Origin: Mediterranea massiliensis
GTDB lineage: Bacteria; Bacteroidota; Bacteroidia; Bacteroidales; Bacteroidaceae
Length of the DNA: 64,000 bases
Assembly (NCBI GenBank): GCA_015060695.1
Contig: SUYA01000001.1
Span: 356,686 to 420,685 of the forward strand
Reading direction: 5' to 3'
This document shows, one piece after another, positions 34,284-43,115 of the stretch. The first letter of the stretch is position 1, and the number at the start of each line of letters is the position of its first letter. The position numbers and the translations under genes were made by a program. The notes below the pieces were generated by a model. That model was not told where the DNA came from and made no database searches. It saw only the letters and a program-made list of their open reading frames with translations.

Positions 34284-37115
34284 TTAAGACCTGGAGACTT
34301 GAAAGCCGCGTTCAGAAAGTTTCATATCCACAAAGCGAGCAGAAGCATTAGGAGCTTGCTCGGCCAACACTTCACGAATGCGCAGGGCAGCTTTCGAATC
34401 TTTGGCCACCATATAGAGATACCCACCACCACCGGCACCGGGAAGTTTATAGCCTAAGCAATAATCTTTCACTTTATTGATAATGGCCTCTACCTGAGGC
34501 GGATTTGTTCCTTGATCTAAGGCTTTGTTCTGCATCCACGACTTACCCAACAACTTTCCATAAGCCTCTATATCGTTGCATTGGATGGCTTCAGCCATAG
34601 CAAGGGCATGAGCTTTCATGTCAGACAACAGAGCAAGGTGGGGAGCTGAGTTCAAAAACATGGAACGCACAATTTCGGCCAAGATGCTTTTAGCTGTACG
34701 AGTAATACCGGTATAATACAACAGGTGGCAATCGCGGTACTCGGGTTGAGTAAAGAGTTGTTCGGGCAACCAATGAACCAATGGATTTTGCACGAAGCCA
34801 GATTGGGTTTGCAATAATTTAATGCCTTGCAATACTCCTCCGTACTGGTCTTGCCATCCACCACCGGTAGTGAGCAGTTGTTCTAAAGCCAACGTACGGG
34901 CACAAATCTCGTTCTTGTCCCACGCTAAGCCACAAAAATCGCTCAACGAGCCTAATACGGTAGCCGCCAAGATAGAGCTGGTGCCCAAGCCTGAGCCTGT
35001 CGGAATGGCTGACAAAAGGGTAATCTCCATACCGACACCAAAGGCTTGTAATTGTGCTTTCAGCGTGGGGTAAACTTGTGCTGAAAACGAGGGTGCAAAA
35101 CCAGCCAATGCAAGGGCGGCTTTGGGAATGGAGAAGGGTGAACCTATCTGTCGGTAGTTTTGTAATTCTTCGTAAGTAGTTACCACCTCACGAGCACCCA
35201 TGTCAATAGAACGAAGCAGAATATGAGGTTCGACACAGGGCTTTATATAAACTTGCAAAGGAGGTTGACCATTTAGTTCGATAGCAAAATTGACCACATG
35301 ACCACCGGCTAATAATGAATAGGGAGGTGTATCGGTCCACCCACCGGCCACGTCAATTCGTACGGGGCTTCGCCCCCACACTATCTGATCGCTAAAGACA
35401 TTTAGCTGGGGGTGACTCTTGCGATGGGTAATGGGGGCAAGAATAGTGTCGCGCAACAACGCAAAGGCTGCTTGCTCGTCAATGGTAGATGAAGAGTGAT
35501 TGCTTAACTGTTGGATGCGCGCTCTTAACATTCGGTTATGAATGCGTTGCATAACGGGGGCATCGTCCGACAAGACTTCGGGAGAAGTCAATCGGTTATC
35601 GTGATAAAGCCGAGCAACCTCTTCTAAATCGAGCTGATAAAAGATGCTCTTCTCATAATTACGGGCAAGAGCCATCAGATTACCTCGACTAAAGCGCCTG
35701 CGCTGTTCGTACAAACGTGACAGATCGGCACCTGAAGCTATATCATCAGCCGATAGGCATTGTGCCTCCAACCAACGTTGTTTGCCTTCGACCAGCTGAG
35801 GTTGATAAGTCATCCATCGAATAACAGCCTCCATTGCTTCTACACTATGTATAATGGGGAAAATACGAGCTGATTGTAAGTCGTTGCTCGTGCCTTTAAC
35901 GTGAGCTGGGGTCAACCCACGTTGGCTTAACCATGTAGTAAAAGAAGTACCTAAATAGTGAGTTTGAGCATTATTTATGTCGCCTCGAAAAGCATCGTCA
36001 AAGCCATAAGGTCGTACAGCCCATCCGCCTGACTTCATGGGCACAATGTCGAGACAAACACCATCAGGCATTGAGATTCTCCAATCGTTAGCAGGCACAC
36101 CGGTAATGATTTGTCGTATGCCCATTTTCCATCCGGCTGGTACATGACTATTTTCTATCCAGATATGATTGTTGGATGCGGTAAAAGTAATTTGTACATC
36201 AGCATTTTGAGTAAAGATGGCAGGGTTGGGCTTCAGCTTACGATGCATGATTTGTCGCTGGTCGCACACCTTGTTCTGAATAGCCACGGTAGAAGAAAGC
36301 AACTCGCGACTGGTACCGTAGTGGTAAAATTCGCCACCGGGCAAGGGTAAGATGGCAACCGACAACTCTTTCAATGCTTCGTCATGAAGAGTGGGATGGG
36401 TACCTAATGAGCATCCGAAATCGGCATAAAGGTCGTAATATTTTAATGCGCCCGAAGCATCGATTGAGCGTTTCTTTAATAACGAAACGGCCTTATCGCT
36501 CAACAACCAAATGCCTATATCCATCAAAAAAAGATGGGTTTTCGAATAGCGTTCGAGTTCATCTAAGGAGGGCTTCTGAAGCATAAAATCGAGTTCTTCG
36601 GGACGTTGTCTATGAGAAAGAAAAACGCCGTGACGAGTAGCCAATACGGGGTCAACCCACAAGCCATAGCATACAACATCGGCTTCGGGGATGGGTTGTA
36701 AAGGTTGCTCGGCACGTATATATACATCGCCACTGGCTATGAGTGTACGCAATGATTCAGGGGATTGACTCATGATTTTTTCGTATAACGGCAATTGCAA
36801 TGAAAGCAGATTTTGCCCAAGACGTTGCCCACGCTCCCAACGAAAAACGGGAATAGGCGTCAATATTTTCCCCGAAGGTGCATAAGCCGGTAAACGACGA
36901 CTTTGACCACCAGCATGCAATAGTATTTTCTTCATCTTCATATCGGCATCCGGGTGTGTCCGTTGCCACTCGTCTAAAAGCCATACCGTTCCCCCACCCG
37001 AACCCAACTTATGGTCTATGGGGTCGGAAGTAACAAACCATTCGGTTGTATTTTTGTTCTCTAATTCACCAAAAATATCCACCAAATTGGGCGGAAGAGA
37101 GAGTAATTTTTGCAT
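34284..37115 (-). CDS. fkp: Bifunctional L-fucokinase/GDP-fucose pyrophosphorylase
   Basis: A 943-aa cytoplasmic enzyme that turns free L-fucose into GDP-L-fucose through fucose 1-phosphate. The ATG at 37115 (MQKLLSLPPN) is preferred to one 11 codons upstream. The N-terminal fucose-1-phosphate guanylyltransferase part has the nucleotidyl loop LLHAGGQSRRLPAYAPSGK (about 65-83). The C-terminal GHMP kinase part starts near residue 590 (WGRSPVRIDVAGGWTDTPPY) and has the ATP loop PTGSGLGTSS near 705 and GAGGGGYLY near 905. In Bacteroides fkp provides fucose for capsule and glycoproteins from host glycans. Length matches the known bifunctional enzyme (about 950 aa). Confidence 0.96.
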   Translation of the reverse strand: MQKLLSLPPNLVDIFGELENKNTTEWFVTSDPIDHKLGSGGGTVWLLDEWQRTHPDADMKMKKILLHAGGQSRRLPAYAPSGKILTPIPVFRWERGQRLGQNLLSLQLPLYEKIMSQSPESLRTLIASGDVYIRAEQPLQPIPEADVVCYGLWVDPVLATRHGVFLSHRQRPEELDFMLQKPSLDELERYSKTHLFLMDIGIWLLSDKAVSLLKKRSIDASGALKYYDLYADFGCSLGTHPTLHDEALKELSVAILPLPGGEFYHYGTSRELLSSTVAIQNKVCDQRQIMHRKLKPNPAIFTQNADVQITFTASNNHIWIENSHVPAGWKMGIRQIITGVPANDWRISMPDGVCLDIVPMKSGGWAVRPYGFDDAFRGDINNAQTHYLGTSFTTWLSQRGLTPAHVKGTSNDLQSARIFPIIHSVEAMEAVIRWMTYQPQLVEGKQRWLEAQCLSADDIASGADLSRLYEQRRRFSRGNLMALARNYEKSIFYQLDLEEVARLYHDNRLTSPEVLSDDAPVMQRIHNRMLRARIQQLSNHSSSTIDEQAAFALLRDTILAPITHRKSHPQLNVFSDQIVWGRSPVRIDVAGGWTDTPPYSLLAGGHVVNFAIELNGQPPLQVYIKPCVEPHILLRSIDMGAREVVTTYEELQNYRQIGSPFSIPKAALALAGFAPSFSAQVYPTLKAQLQAFGVGMEITLLSAIPTGSGLGTSSILAATVLGSLSDFCGLAWDKNEICARTLALEQLLTTGGGWQDQYGGVLQGIKLLQTQSGFVQNPLVHWLPEQLFTQPEYRDCHLLYYTGITRTAKSILAEIVRSMFLNSAPHLALLSDMKAHALAMAEAIQCNDIEAYGKLLGKSWMQNKALDQGTNPPQVEAIINKVKDYCLGYKLPGAGGGGYLYMVAKDSKAALRIREVLAEQAPNASARFVDMKLSERGFQVSRS

Positions 37116-37237
37116 AAGCAGTAACGTCAATATCAAATTTGAATACAAATTAAGTCATTTTTATAAAATAATGAAGATGAAATCTCGTTTTTTATCAAAT
37201 AAGTTGTACTTTTAGCCACAAATTATATTAAACATCT

Positions 37238-39055
37238 ATGAGACATTTTTTATTCTTTTTGATTTGCACCCTATTAGGTGGAAATCTATTTGCCGAAAAT
37301 ATCTCTGTGCAAGAAGCACAAAAGAGGGCAAACGACTTTTTTATGAAGAATGCATGGACACGTAGCATCAACCCACAACTACAATTGGTTTACGACGGTG
37401 AAGAAGCCGGCACTCGTGGCGAGCATGCACCTGCATTTTATGTTTTCAACCGAACCGACGAACCTGGATTTGTCATTGTTGCCGGTGATGATGTAGCCAT
37501 GCCTATATTAGGTTACTCCTTTGAATCGAGATTCCAACCAGATGGCATGCCGGATAATATCAGATTTTGGATGCAAGGATTGCGCACCCAAATTAACGAA
37601 GCACGAAGTAAGGGATACCCAACATCGGCTACTACAAGAGCCACCGACATAGGCGAAGTGGTGATGAAATTAGAAACGGCTAAATGGAATCAGGAAGCTC
37701 CCTACAATGCCCTGTGTCCCGAAATAAATGGCGAAAAAACTGTTACCGGATGTGTGGCCACGGCCGTAGCCATCGTCATGAAATACCACCAATGGCCAGA
37801 AAAAGGCATCGGTACACTACCGGCATACACCTCTACCGATAGCAAACAGAACAAAATAGAAATACCCGAAAGAGCGTTGGGACATACCTACAACTGGAAT
37901 GCCATGCCCATGACCTACGACGAAAATTCATCGGAAGAGGCAAACAACGAAGTGGCCACCTTGATGTACGATTGTGGCGTGATGTCAAAAGCAGGATATG
38001 GATTAGCCGTTGATGGAGGTACTGGAGCCGCTACCGAAAATGCTTTTGATGGGCTTGTTACCTACATGCAATATACCCAATCAGCCACATTATTATATAG
38101 AGAATGGTATAAAGATAACGTGTGGCACAACATGCTAAAAGAGAGCCTTCAAAAAGATGGGCCTATACTTTATGCCGGAAGCAACGACAAGCAAGAAGGT
38201 CACCAATTTGTGTTAGATGGTTATACCACCACCGATTTCTTCAGCATTAACTGGGGTTGGAGTGGCCTTTGCGACGGATATTACCTACTATCCGGATTGG
38301 AACCCAACCAACAAGGCGTTGGTGGTAACTCAGGTGGAGGTTTTATTAAATTTCAATCGGCCATTGTGGGGCTGAAAAAAGCTTCGGAAAACGATCAACC
38401 TGCCGAACAGTTGATTTTGATTGCCGGCACAGCCGATGGAACCAATGATTACTATAAAGGACTTTCAGCCGATACAGAAGATTTCCAAACAAATGTACCA
38501 TTCAAAATGGATTTATGCTTCGTAGCCAATGTCAGTGCACAACCCTTTACCGGTGTTGTAACCCTATCTTTATTCGATAAAGAGGGTAACAAAAAAGAAG
38601 ATATTATAAAAGAACTATTGGGCATAAAAGACTTAAAATATGGATATGGCACCGGAGTAACCGATTTAGAATGTCTCATCACCAAAGAGATTGAAGACTT
38701 CGACTATATAGCAGCCAGCTATAAAGGAGCAAATAGCAACGAATGGAAACGATTATTTGGAGGCGATGATGTTGTATCTGAAATCATCGTGAAAGTGCCC
38801 GATAATAGCGTACAGGAAGAGACTTCGTTCAGCTACAACAAAGCTGATAAGATTATAAAACTGACCACATTGGCCGACGTCAGCTACAAACTGACGGCCG
38901 CTGATGGAAGCGAAGCCACAAGTGGTACTACCACCGCTGACAACAAGGTAATCAGCATCGACACTAAAACGCTGAATGCTGGAATCTATAAGTTGACACT
39001 TATTAAGGGTGATAGTAAGAAAGAAGTGTCGTTCGTGGTGGGAGCCAATAAATAA
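37238..39055 (+). CDS. C10 family (streptopain-like) cysteine peptidase
   Basis: A 605-aa secreted protease. The signal peptide (MRHFLFFLICTLLGGNLFA) is followed by a Spi-type propeptide (about 20-140) that should keep the enzyme inactive until cleaved. The catalytic Cys is in TGCVATAVAIVMKYHQWP near residue 172. The His is in GHQFVLDGY near 322 and the Trp/Asn region is FSINWGWSG near 340. About 240 extra residues follow; the last 75 (from YNKADKIIKLTTL to VSFVVGANK) form a small beta-sandwich resembling secretion or sorting modules, though not a clear type IX signal. The fimbrillin lipoprotein gene starts 40 bp later on the same strand. Confidence 0.92.
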   Translation: MRHFLFFLICTLLGGNLFAENISVQEAQKRANDFFMKNAWTRSINPQLQLVYDGEEAGTRGEHAPAFYVFNRTDEPGFVIVAGDDVAMPILGYSFESRFQPDGMPDNIRFWMQGLRTQINEARSKGYPTSATTRATDIGEVVMKLETAKWNQEAPYNALCPEINGEKTVTGCVATAVAIVMKYHQWPEKGIGTLPAYTSTDSKQNKIEIPERALGHTYNWNAMPMTYDENSSEEANNEVATLMYDCGVMSKAGYGLAVDGGTGAATENAFDGLVTYMQYTQSATLLYREWYKDNVWHNMLKESLQKDGPILYAGSNDKQEGHQFVLDGYTTTDFFSINWGWSGLCDGYYLLSGLEPNQQGVGGNSGGGFIKFQSAIVGLKKASENDQPAEQLILIAGTADGTNDYYKGLSADTEDFQTNVPFKMDLCFVANVSAQPFTGVVTLSLFDKEGNKKEDIIKELLGIKDLKYGYGTGVTDLECLITKEIEDFDYIAASYKGANSNEWKRLFGGDDVVSEIIVKVPDNSVQEETSFSYNKADKIIKLTTLADVSYKLTAADGSEATSGTTTADNKVISIDTKTLNAGIYKLTLIKGDSKKEVSFVVGANK

Positions 39056-39095
39056 AAGTACATTTATCATATATAATCAGTAAGAAATGAAAGTT

Positions 39096-40211
39096 ATGAA
39101 AAATATAAAATATTACTTATGGGCAATAACCGGATTGGCCTTGGTAGCTTGTAGCGATAGTTCTAACGAAGAGCCGGAAGTACCCCAACAAACTGAAATT
39201 ACATTTACTACCAGTGTAGATACTCGTGCTAATACCGAAGTCATTACCGAGCTTACCAGCGGAAAAGAAATGAGTGTGTTCGTAGGCTTCTCAAGCAGTA
39301 GTTCGACTACCAGCATGAAAAAATTCACGTGCCAAACCGACATTTGGAAAGGAAGTCCGATAGTGGTATTACCAGAAGGCGAACGAGCTACAATACAAGC
39401 CGTTTACCCCTACTCTTCTTCATTTACCACACCGACAAGCATACCCGTAAATGTGCAAAGTCAAACCGATTATCTTTATTCGGGACCTACGGTATCAGTC
39501 AGCCAACTGAATCCGAAAGGTGCATTAATCATGAAGCATGCCATGGCTATTCTTGCATTCAATATAGACAACGATGGATATAGCGGTGCCGGCAAATTGC
39601 AAGAGATTACCATTAGTGGCGAAACCTTCTACACCGAAGGCACTATGAATGTCAATACCGGAAGTATCACCGGAAGCACAACAGGTAGCTATACACTAAA
39701 AACAGACAACACCCTGCAATCTGGAGGTTGGAAAGAAAATATACCCGACCTATTCTGCCTTCCATTGGCATCATCGGGTACAAATGTGAAGGTGACATTT
39801 AAGATTGACGGAAAAGAATTGGAATGCCACTTACCTAAGATAGGCGTACAAGGAGGCTATAAATACATCTTCCGTTTGGCTTTAACCGACCGTTCGCTCG
39901 TTGCATTTACGGATCAAATAAAAATCATTTCGTTGAACGACGATACCGATGCCATGCCCGACCAAAATGTAAACATATTCAGCGTAACTCATACAATGAA
40001 AACGTTCACAATCCCCACAGTGACAAGCTCAGGTACGATAGTAGGTAACATCTTTTGGGGCGATGAACAAAAGCAGGCTTATGCCGAAAAAGCCAATCAT
40101 ACATACGAAAATGAGGGACAACACACCGCTATTATCGAAGTATGGGGTGCCGAAGAGGTAAACATCACCAATTTGGTGGGTATTGAGCAGATTGACTTGA
40201 GCAAGTTTTAA
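39096..40211 (+). CDS. Fimbrillin family lipoprotein (Mfa-like)
   Basis: A 371-aa lipoprotein. The start at 39096 (MKNIKYYLWAITGLALVACS) places the lipobox Cys at residue 19; an in-frame ATG three codons upstream is an alternative. The mature part opens with ITFTTSVDTRAN, the acidic/Thr region and Arg typical of fimbrillin processing sites, and continues with blocks of the Mfa-like domain (LTSGKEMSVFVGF, YPYSS, LIMKHAMAILAFNIDN). Such proteins form surface fimbriae in Bacteroidales after lipoprotein export and Arg-specific cleavage. It probably shares a transcript with the C10 peptidase gene. A terminator follows. Confidence 0.87.
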   Translation: MKNIKYYLWAITGLALVACSDSSNEEPEVPQQTEITFTTSVDTRANTEVITELTSGKEMSVFVGFSSSSSTTSMKKFTCQTDIWKGSPIVVLPEGERATIQAVYPYSSSFTTPTSIPVNVQSQTDYLYSGPTVSVSQLNPKGALIMKHAMAILAFNIDNDGYSGAGKLQEITISGETFYTEGTMNVNTGSITGSTTGSYTLKTDNTLQSGGWKENIPDLFCLPLASSGTNVKVTFKIDGKELECHLPKIGVQGGYKYIFRLALTDRSLVAFTDQIKIISLNDDTDAMPDQNVNIFSVTHTMKTFTIPTVTSSGTIVGNIFWGDEQKQAYAEKANHTYENEGQHTAIIEVWGAEEVNITNLVGIEQIDLSKF

Positions 40212-40236
40212 TACTTGTCTAACAACCTATAAACAC

Positions 40237-40267
40237 AAAAAAGGAGACGGATAACGTCTCCTTTTTT
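40237..40267. terminator. Hairpin terminator between fimbrillin and C11 peptidase genes
   Basis: A perfect 13-bp stem, AAAAAAGGAGACG with CGTCTCCTTTTTT, around a five-base loop. The A and T tracts on both sides let it terminate from either direction between the convergent genes ending at 40211 and 40294. Confidence 0.85.
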
Positions 40268-40293
40268 ATATCGAAGTGCTTAAAACTAATTTA

Positions 40294-41505
40294 TCACCAA
40301 CCCATTTTAGAAAGACCTGCGGCTTTATACCAACCGGTTTGCTTATAAGCTGCATCGGCTATATCCGACTTACCGGGAATGTAATGCGTCACACCATTGG
40401 CACCATTCATAGAGAAAATTCCTCCAGATGAAGAATAGTTCTTGGCCGTTGTTTTAAAAAAAGGCAAGGTGGCATCAAGTTGCTTCTTCCATGTAAGGAA
40501 AGCGTTTTCATCAACCGATATAATTTCCATCATCCCCACAAAATCATAATATCCTACATGCGAAGCAGATGTCTTAGGACGACGGTCGTAATTGAATACA
40601 TTACCACGCAAGGAAGCACAATCTACATTGGCATCTGCATGCAAAGTTTGTGAGGTAACCGAAGCTAACGCATCGAGTTCGTCCATTTTCATCACACTCA
40701 TTGATACACCGGCCGTCCAATTATCATTACTTAATCCTACACCACCGTTATACAACGTTTCGTACACCTTAAAATAGGCTTCTGCCATGGCTAAAGCTGC
40801 ATCGTTTGTTTGAAACATGGCGGGTACTAACTTATCATAGGGAGCGCCAGGACCGGGTGTTTCAGTAGGCGAACCTATATAGTAATCGGCAAAAGTTCGT
40901 ATTTCGTAGGCTAACTCTACCGATTGTACAAAACAGGCGTCCATTAATATAAAGTCGAAATGAGGAGCTGTTTTCAATACTTGTACAAAATCGTCTATGT
41001 TCATACGCTTATCGCCGCTACCTATATCTTGACCAACCCAACGTGATGCGGTAGTGGCCTTCAACGGATAGGGTATCCATCCCTCGGCATGTGACCAAAA
41101 TACAAGGCCATAATTATGCGCTTGGTAATCTTTGTTTCCAAAGACATCTGCAAATACCTCTTTCATTTCGTCAACACCCATTGAATTGCGCGGTGTCTGA
41201 TATTCGCGTACTATCGTTTCAACCACGTCATTCTTTTCGTTCTTCAATTCTATCAGCTTAGAGGATGAGCCTGTATCTTGATAAACCAACAAACGAATGT
41301 TTTTTCCATTCATCTGTGTCATACCTTGCTTAATCTCTCCTAAATCGGTATGCGAAAAATTTGCCAGATTATTATCTGCCGCCATATACACTAAGACGGT
41401 TTTGTCTATATATTGAGATTGTGGCGAGGGGTCATCCTTCTCGCTACATGCATGAAGGCATGTAGCTAATAGGGAAAATAGAATTGTGTAAATAAAATTC
41501 TTCAT
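40294..41505 (-). CDS. C11 (clostripain-like) cysteine peptidase lipoprotein
   Basis: A 403-aa lipoprotein (lipobox LHAC near residue 20). The C11 fold is recognised by LVYMAADNNLANFSHTDL, the catalytic His in LVFWSHAEGW near residue 138 and the catalytic Cys in FILMDACFVQSVELAYEI near 190. The Asp before that Cys is the usual primary-specificity and activation feature of Arg-cleaving clostripains. Related enzymes in Bacteroides mature other secreted proteins by cleavage at Arg. It is separated from the small upstream gene at 41526 by 20 bp and is convergent with the fimbrillin gene, whose product could be a target; this last point is inference. Confidence 0.92.
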   Translation of the reverse strand: MKNFIYTILFSLLATCLHACSEKDDPSPQSQYIDKTVLVYMAADNNLANFSHTDLGEIKQGMTQMNGKNIRLLVYQDTGSSSKLIELKNEKNDVVETIVREYQTPRNSMGVDEMKEVFADVFGNKDYQAHNYGLVFWSHAEGWIPYPLKATTASRWVGQDIGSGDKRMNIDDFVQVLKTAPHFDFILMDACFVQSVELAYEIRTFADYYIGSPTETPGPGAPYDKLVPAMFQTNDAALAMAEAYFKVYETLYNGGVGLSNDNWTAGVSMSVMKMDELDALASVTSQTLHADANVDCASLRGNVFNYDRRPKTSASHVGYYDFVGMMEIISVDENAFLTWKKQLDATLPFFKTTAKNYSSSGGIFSMNGANGVTHYIPGKSDIADAAYKQTGWYKAAGLSKMGW

Positions 41506-41525
41506 AAAGAAAGACCTTTCATTTA

Positions 41526-41924
41526 TTATTCATTATTTTTAAAAGCAAATGATTTCGGGTCAATAACTTCCACACGCATTTGCTTGTTAGCTCTATACTT
41601 GTCGAGCACTTTCTTTGCATTTTTTTGTAATTTCTCCTTGTTGTCCGAGAAGTAAATCATACAAGTATAATGAGGTTTCATCATCTGATATTCCAAATGA
41701 TTTCTTAACTGAATACTATATAATTCTCTGGAAGGTAAAAAACCGTTCTTGTCAAGTTTCACACTATCCAGCAACTGAATTTCGGTATAATACACCACCG
41801 TATCGTTGAACGATGCGGCCACACCATAGGCATATACATTTTGTTCCTTCACTTTTTTCATGGTAAATGCCGAGCATAGTGTAAAGAAGATGGCAAAAGC
41901 CAAGAACAGACGTAGGTTTTTCAT
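41526..41924 (-). CDS. Small exported protein of unknown function
   Basis: A 132-aa protein with an N-terminal hydrophobic signal (MKNLRLFLAFAIFFTLCSAF). The rest is a compact mixed alpha/beta domain: YAYGVAASFNDTVVYYTEIQ, a central RELYSIQLRNHLEYQMM and a C-terminal KKVLDKYRANKQMRVEVID. I do not recognise a family. It lies 123 bp after rpoD on the same strand and 20 bp before the C11 peptidase gene, with which it probably forms an operon. Confidence 0.75.
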   Translation of the reverse strand: MKNLRLFLAFAIFFTLCSAFTMKKVKEQNVYAYGVAASFNDTVVYYTEIQLLDSVKLDKNGFLPSRELYSIQLRNHLEYQMMKPHYTCMIYFSDNKEKLQKNAKKVLDKYRANKQMRVEVIDPKSFAFKNNE

Positions 41925-42047
41925 ATTTCTTTTTTTGTTTTATTAATTATTCTGATTGAAAAAATGTGCCAATATAGCATGGGCACCTTCTGCACATGGC
42001 CACATCGACACATTTGTGTTCATTTTTAGGAAACCAATATTTCTTAC

Positions 42048-42908
42048 TTATCCCAAATAAGACTTGAGCAAATTACTACGATTACTTTGTCTTAATCTTC
42101 TGATAGCTTTTTCTTTAATCTGACGCACCCGTTCACGTGTAAGTCCGAAGCGGTCGCCAATTTCTTCTAATGTCATTTCCTGCTGTCCGATTCCGAAAAA
42201 CATCTGAATGATTTCTTTTTCGCGATCGGATAACGTAGAAAGTGCTCTATCAATTTCCTTCGCAAGAGACTCGTTCACCAACGAGCGATCGGCCATGGGC
42301 GAATCATCGTTAACCAGCACATCCAACAAGCTGTTGTCTTCTCCTTCTACAAAAGGTGCATCTACCGAGATATGACGTCCCGACACCTTGAGTGTATCAG
42401 AAATTTTATCAACAGGAATTTCCAACTCTTCGGCCAATTCTTCTGGCGAAGGACGACGCTCATTTTCCTGTTCGAACTTCGAGAAGGCTTTAGTGATTTT
42501 GTTCAACGAGCCTACTTGGTTCAAAGGAAGGCGCACGATGCGCGATTGCTCGGCCAAGGCTTGAAGAATGGATTGGCGTATCCACCACACAGCATAACTG
42601 ATAAACTTAAATCCGCGTGTCTCATCAAATTTTTCGGCGGCCTTAATCAGCCCTAAGTTACCTTCGTTAATCAAATCAGGCAAACTCAATCCTTGGTTTT
42701 GATACTGCTTAGCCACCGAAACAACGAAACGCAAGTTAGCACGGGTAAGCTTTTCCAATGCAATGCGGTCGCCCTTTCGGATGCGTTGAGCGAGTTCCAC
42801 CTCTTCTTCTACGGTAATCAAGTCTTCACGACCAATTTCTTGTAGATACTTGTCAAGCGAAGCGCTCTCGCGATTGGTGATACTTTTGGTAATTTTTAAT
42901 TGTCTCAT
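42048..42908 (-). CDS. rpoD: Primary RNA polymerase sigma factor (RpoD/SigA)
   Basis: A 286-aa sigma-70 factor without region 1.1, the short form known as the primary sigma factor of Bacteroides. Region 1.2 starts [16 protein letters not shown], region 2 has [37 protein letters not shown] and the -10-binding part [13 protein letters not shown], region 3 has [15 protein letters not shown] and region 4.2 ends with the helix-turn-helix [20 protein letters not shown]. It should recognise the TTTG/TAnnTTTG promoters found across this window, including the one upstream of its own gene. Confidence 0.97.
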   Translation of the reverse strand: MRQLKITKSITNRESASLDKYLQEIGREDLITVEEEVELAQRIRKGDRIALEKLTRANLRFVVSVAKQYQNQGLSLPDLINEGNLGLIKAAEKFDETRGFKFISYAVWWIRQSILQALAEQSRIVRLPLNQVGSLNKITKAFSKFEQENERRPSPEELAEELEIPVDKISDTLKVSGRHISVDAPFVEGEDNSLLDVLVNDDSPMADRSLVNESLAKEIDRALSTLSDREKEIIQMFFGIGQQEMTLEEIGDRFGLTRERVRQIKEKAIRRLRQSNRSNLLKSYLG

Positions 42909-42931
42909 TCTTACAAATACGTATTTGGATG

Positions 42932-42962
42932 CAAAGATACATCTTTTTATTGGTAATCCAAC
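42932..42962 (-). promoter_or_regulatory. Bacteroidota-type promoter of rpoD
   Basis: On the minus strand GTTG (42959-42962), a 19-bp spacer, then TATCTTTG (42932-42939). The leader before the ATG at 42908 would be about 20 nt. Confidence 0.6.
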
Positions 42963-43050
42963 AATAATCTGTCAACTTTGCTTTTTCTTTTATATCTTTT
43001 TCAGCAATAAAAGGGAATAAGCAGAGGCGTTTTAATTATATTATCGGATA

Positions 43051-43082
43051 AAAAAAGCCCTACTCCATTATAGGAGCAGGGC
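43051..43082 (-). terminator. Rho-independent terminator of the DegP-like gene
   Basis: On the minus strand GCCCTGCTCC, loop TATAAT, GGAGTAGGGC and then a run of T, 34 bp after the stop at 43116. One G/T mismatch in the stem. Confidence 0.85.
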
Positions 43083-43115
43083 CAACCCTTATTTAATTAA
43101 CTCTTTATCTTATCA

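Noticed and set aside
34284..37115. Two separate genes (kinase and pyrophosphorylase) in place of one fkp
   Set aside because: The reading frame is continuous and both catalytic motifs are in order in one 943-aa protein, the normal length for this fusion in Bacteroides.
41958..41978. TTGGCACATTTTTTC on the minus strand upstream of the 41526 gene, like a sigma-54 promoter
   Set aside because: The -24 part fits, but the -12 position reads TTCA and lacks the essential GC, and no activator or palindrome is nearby.
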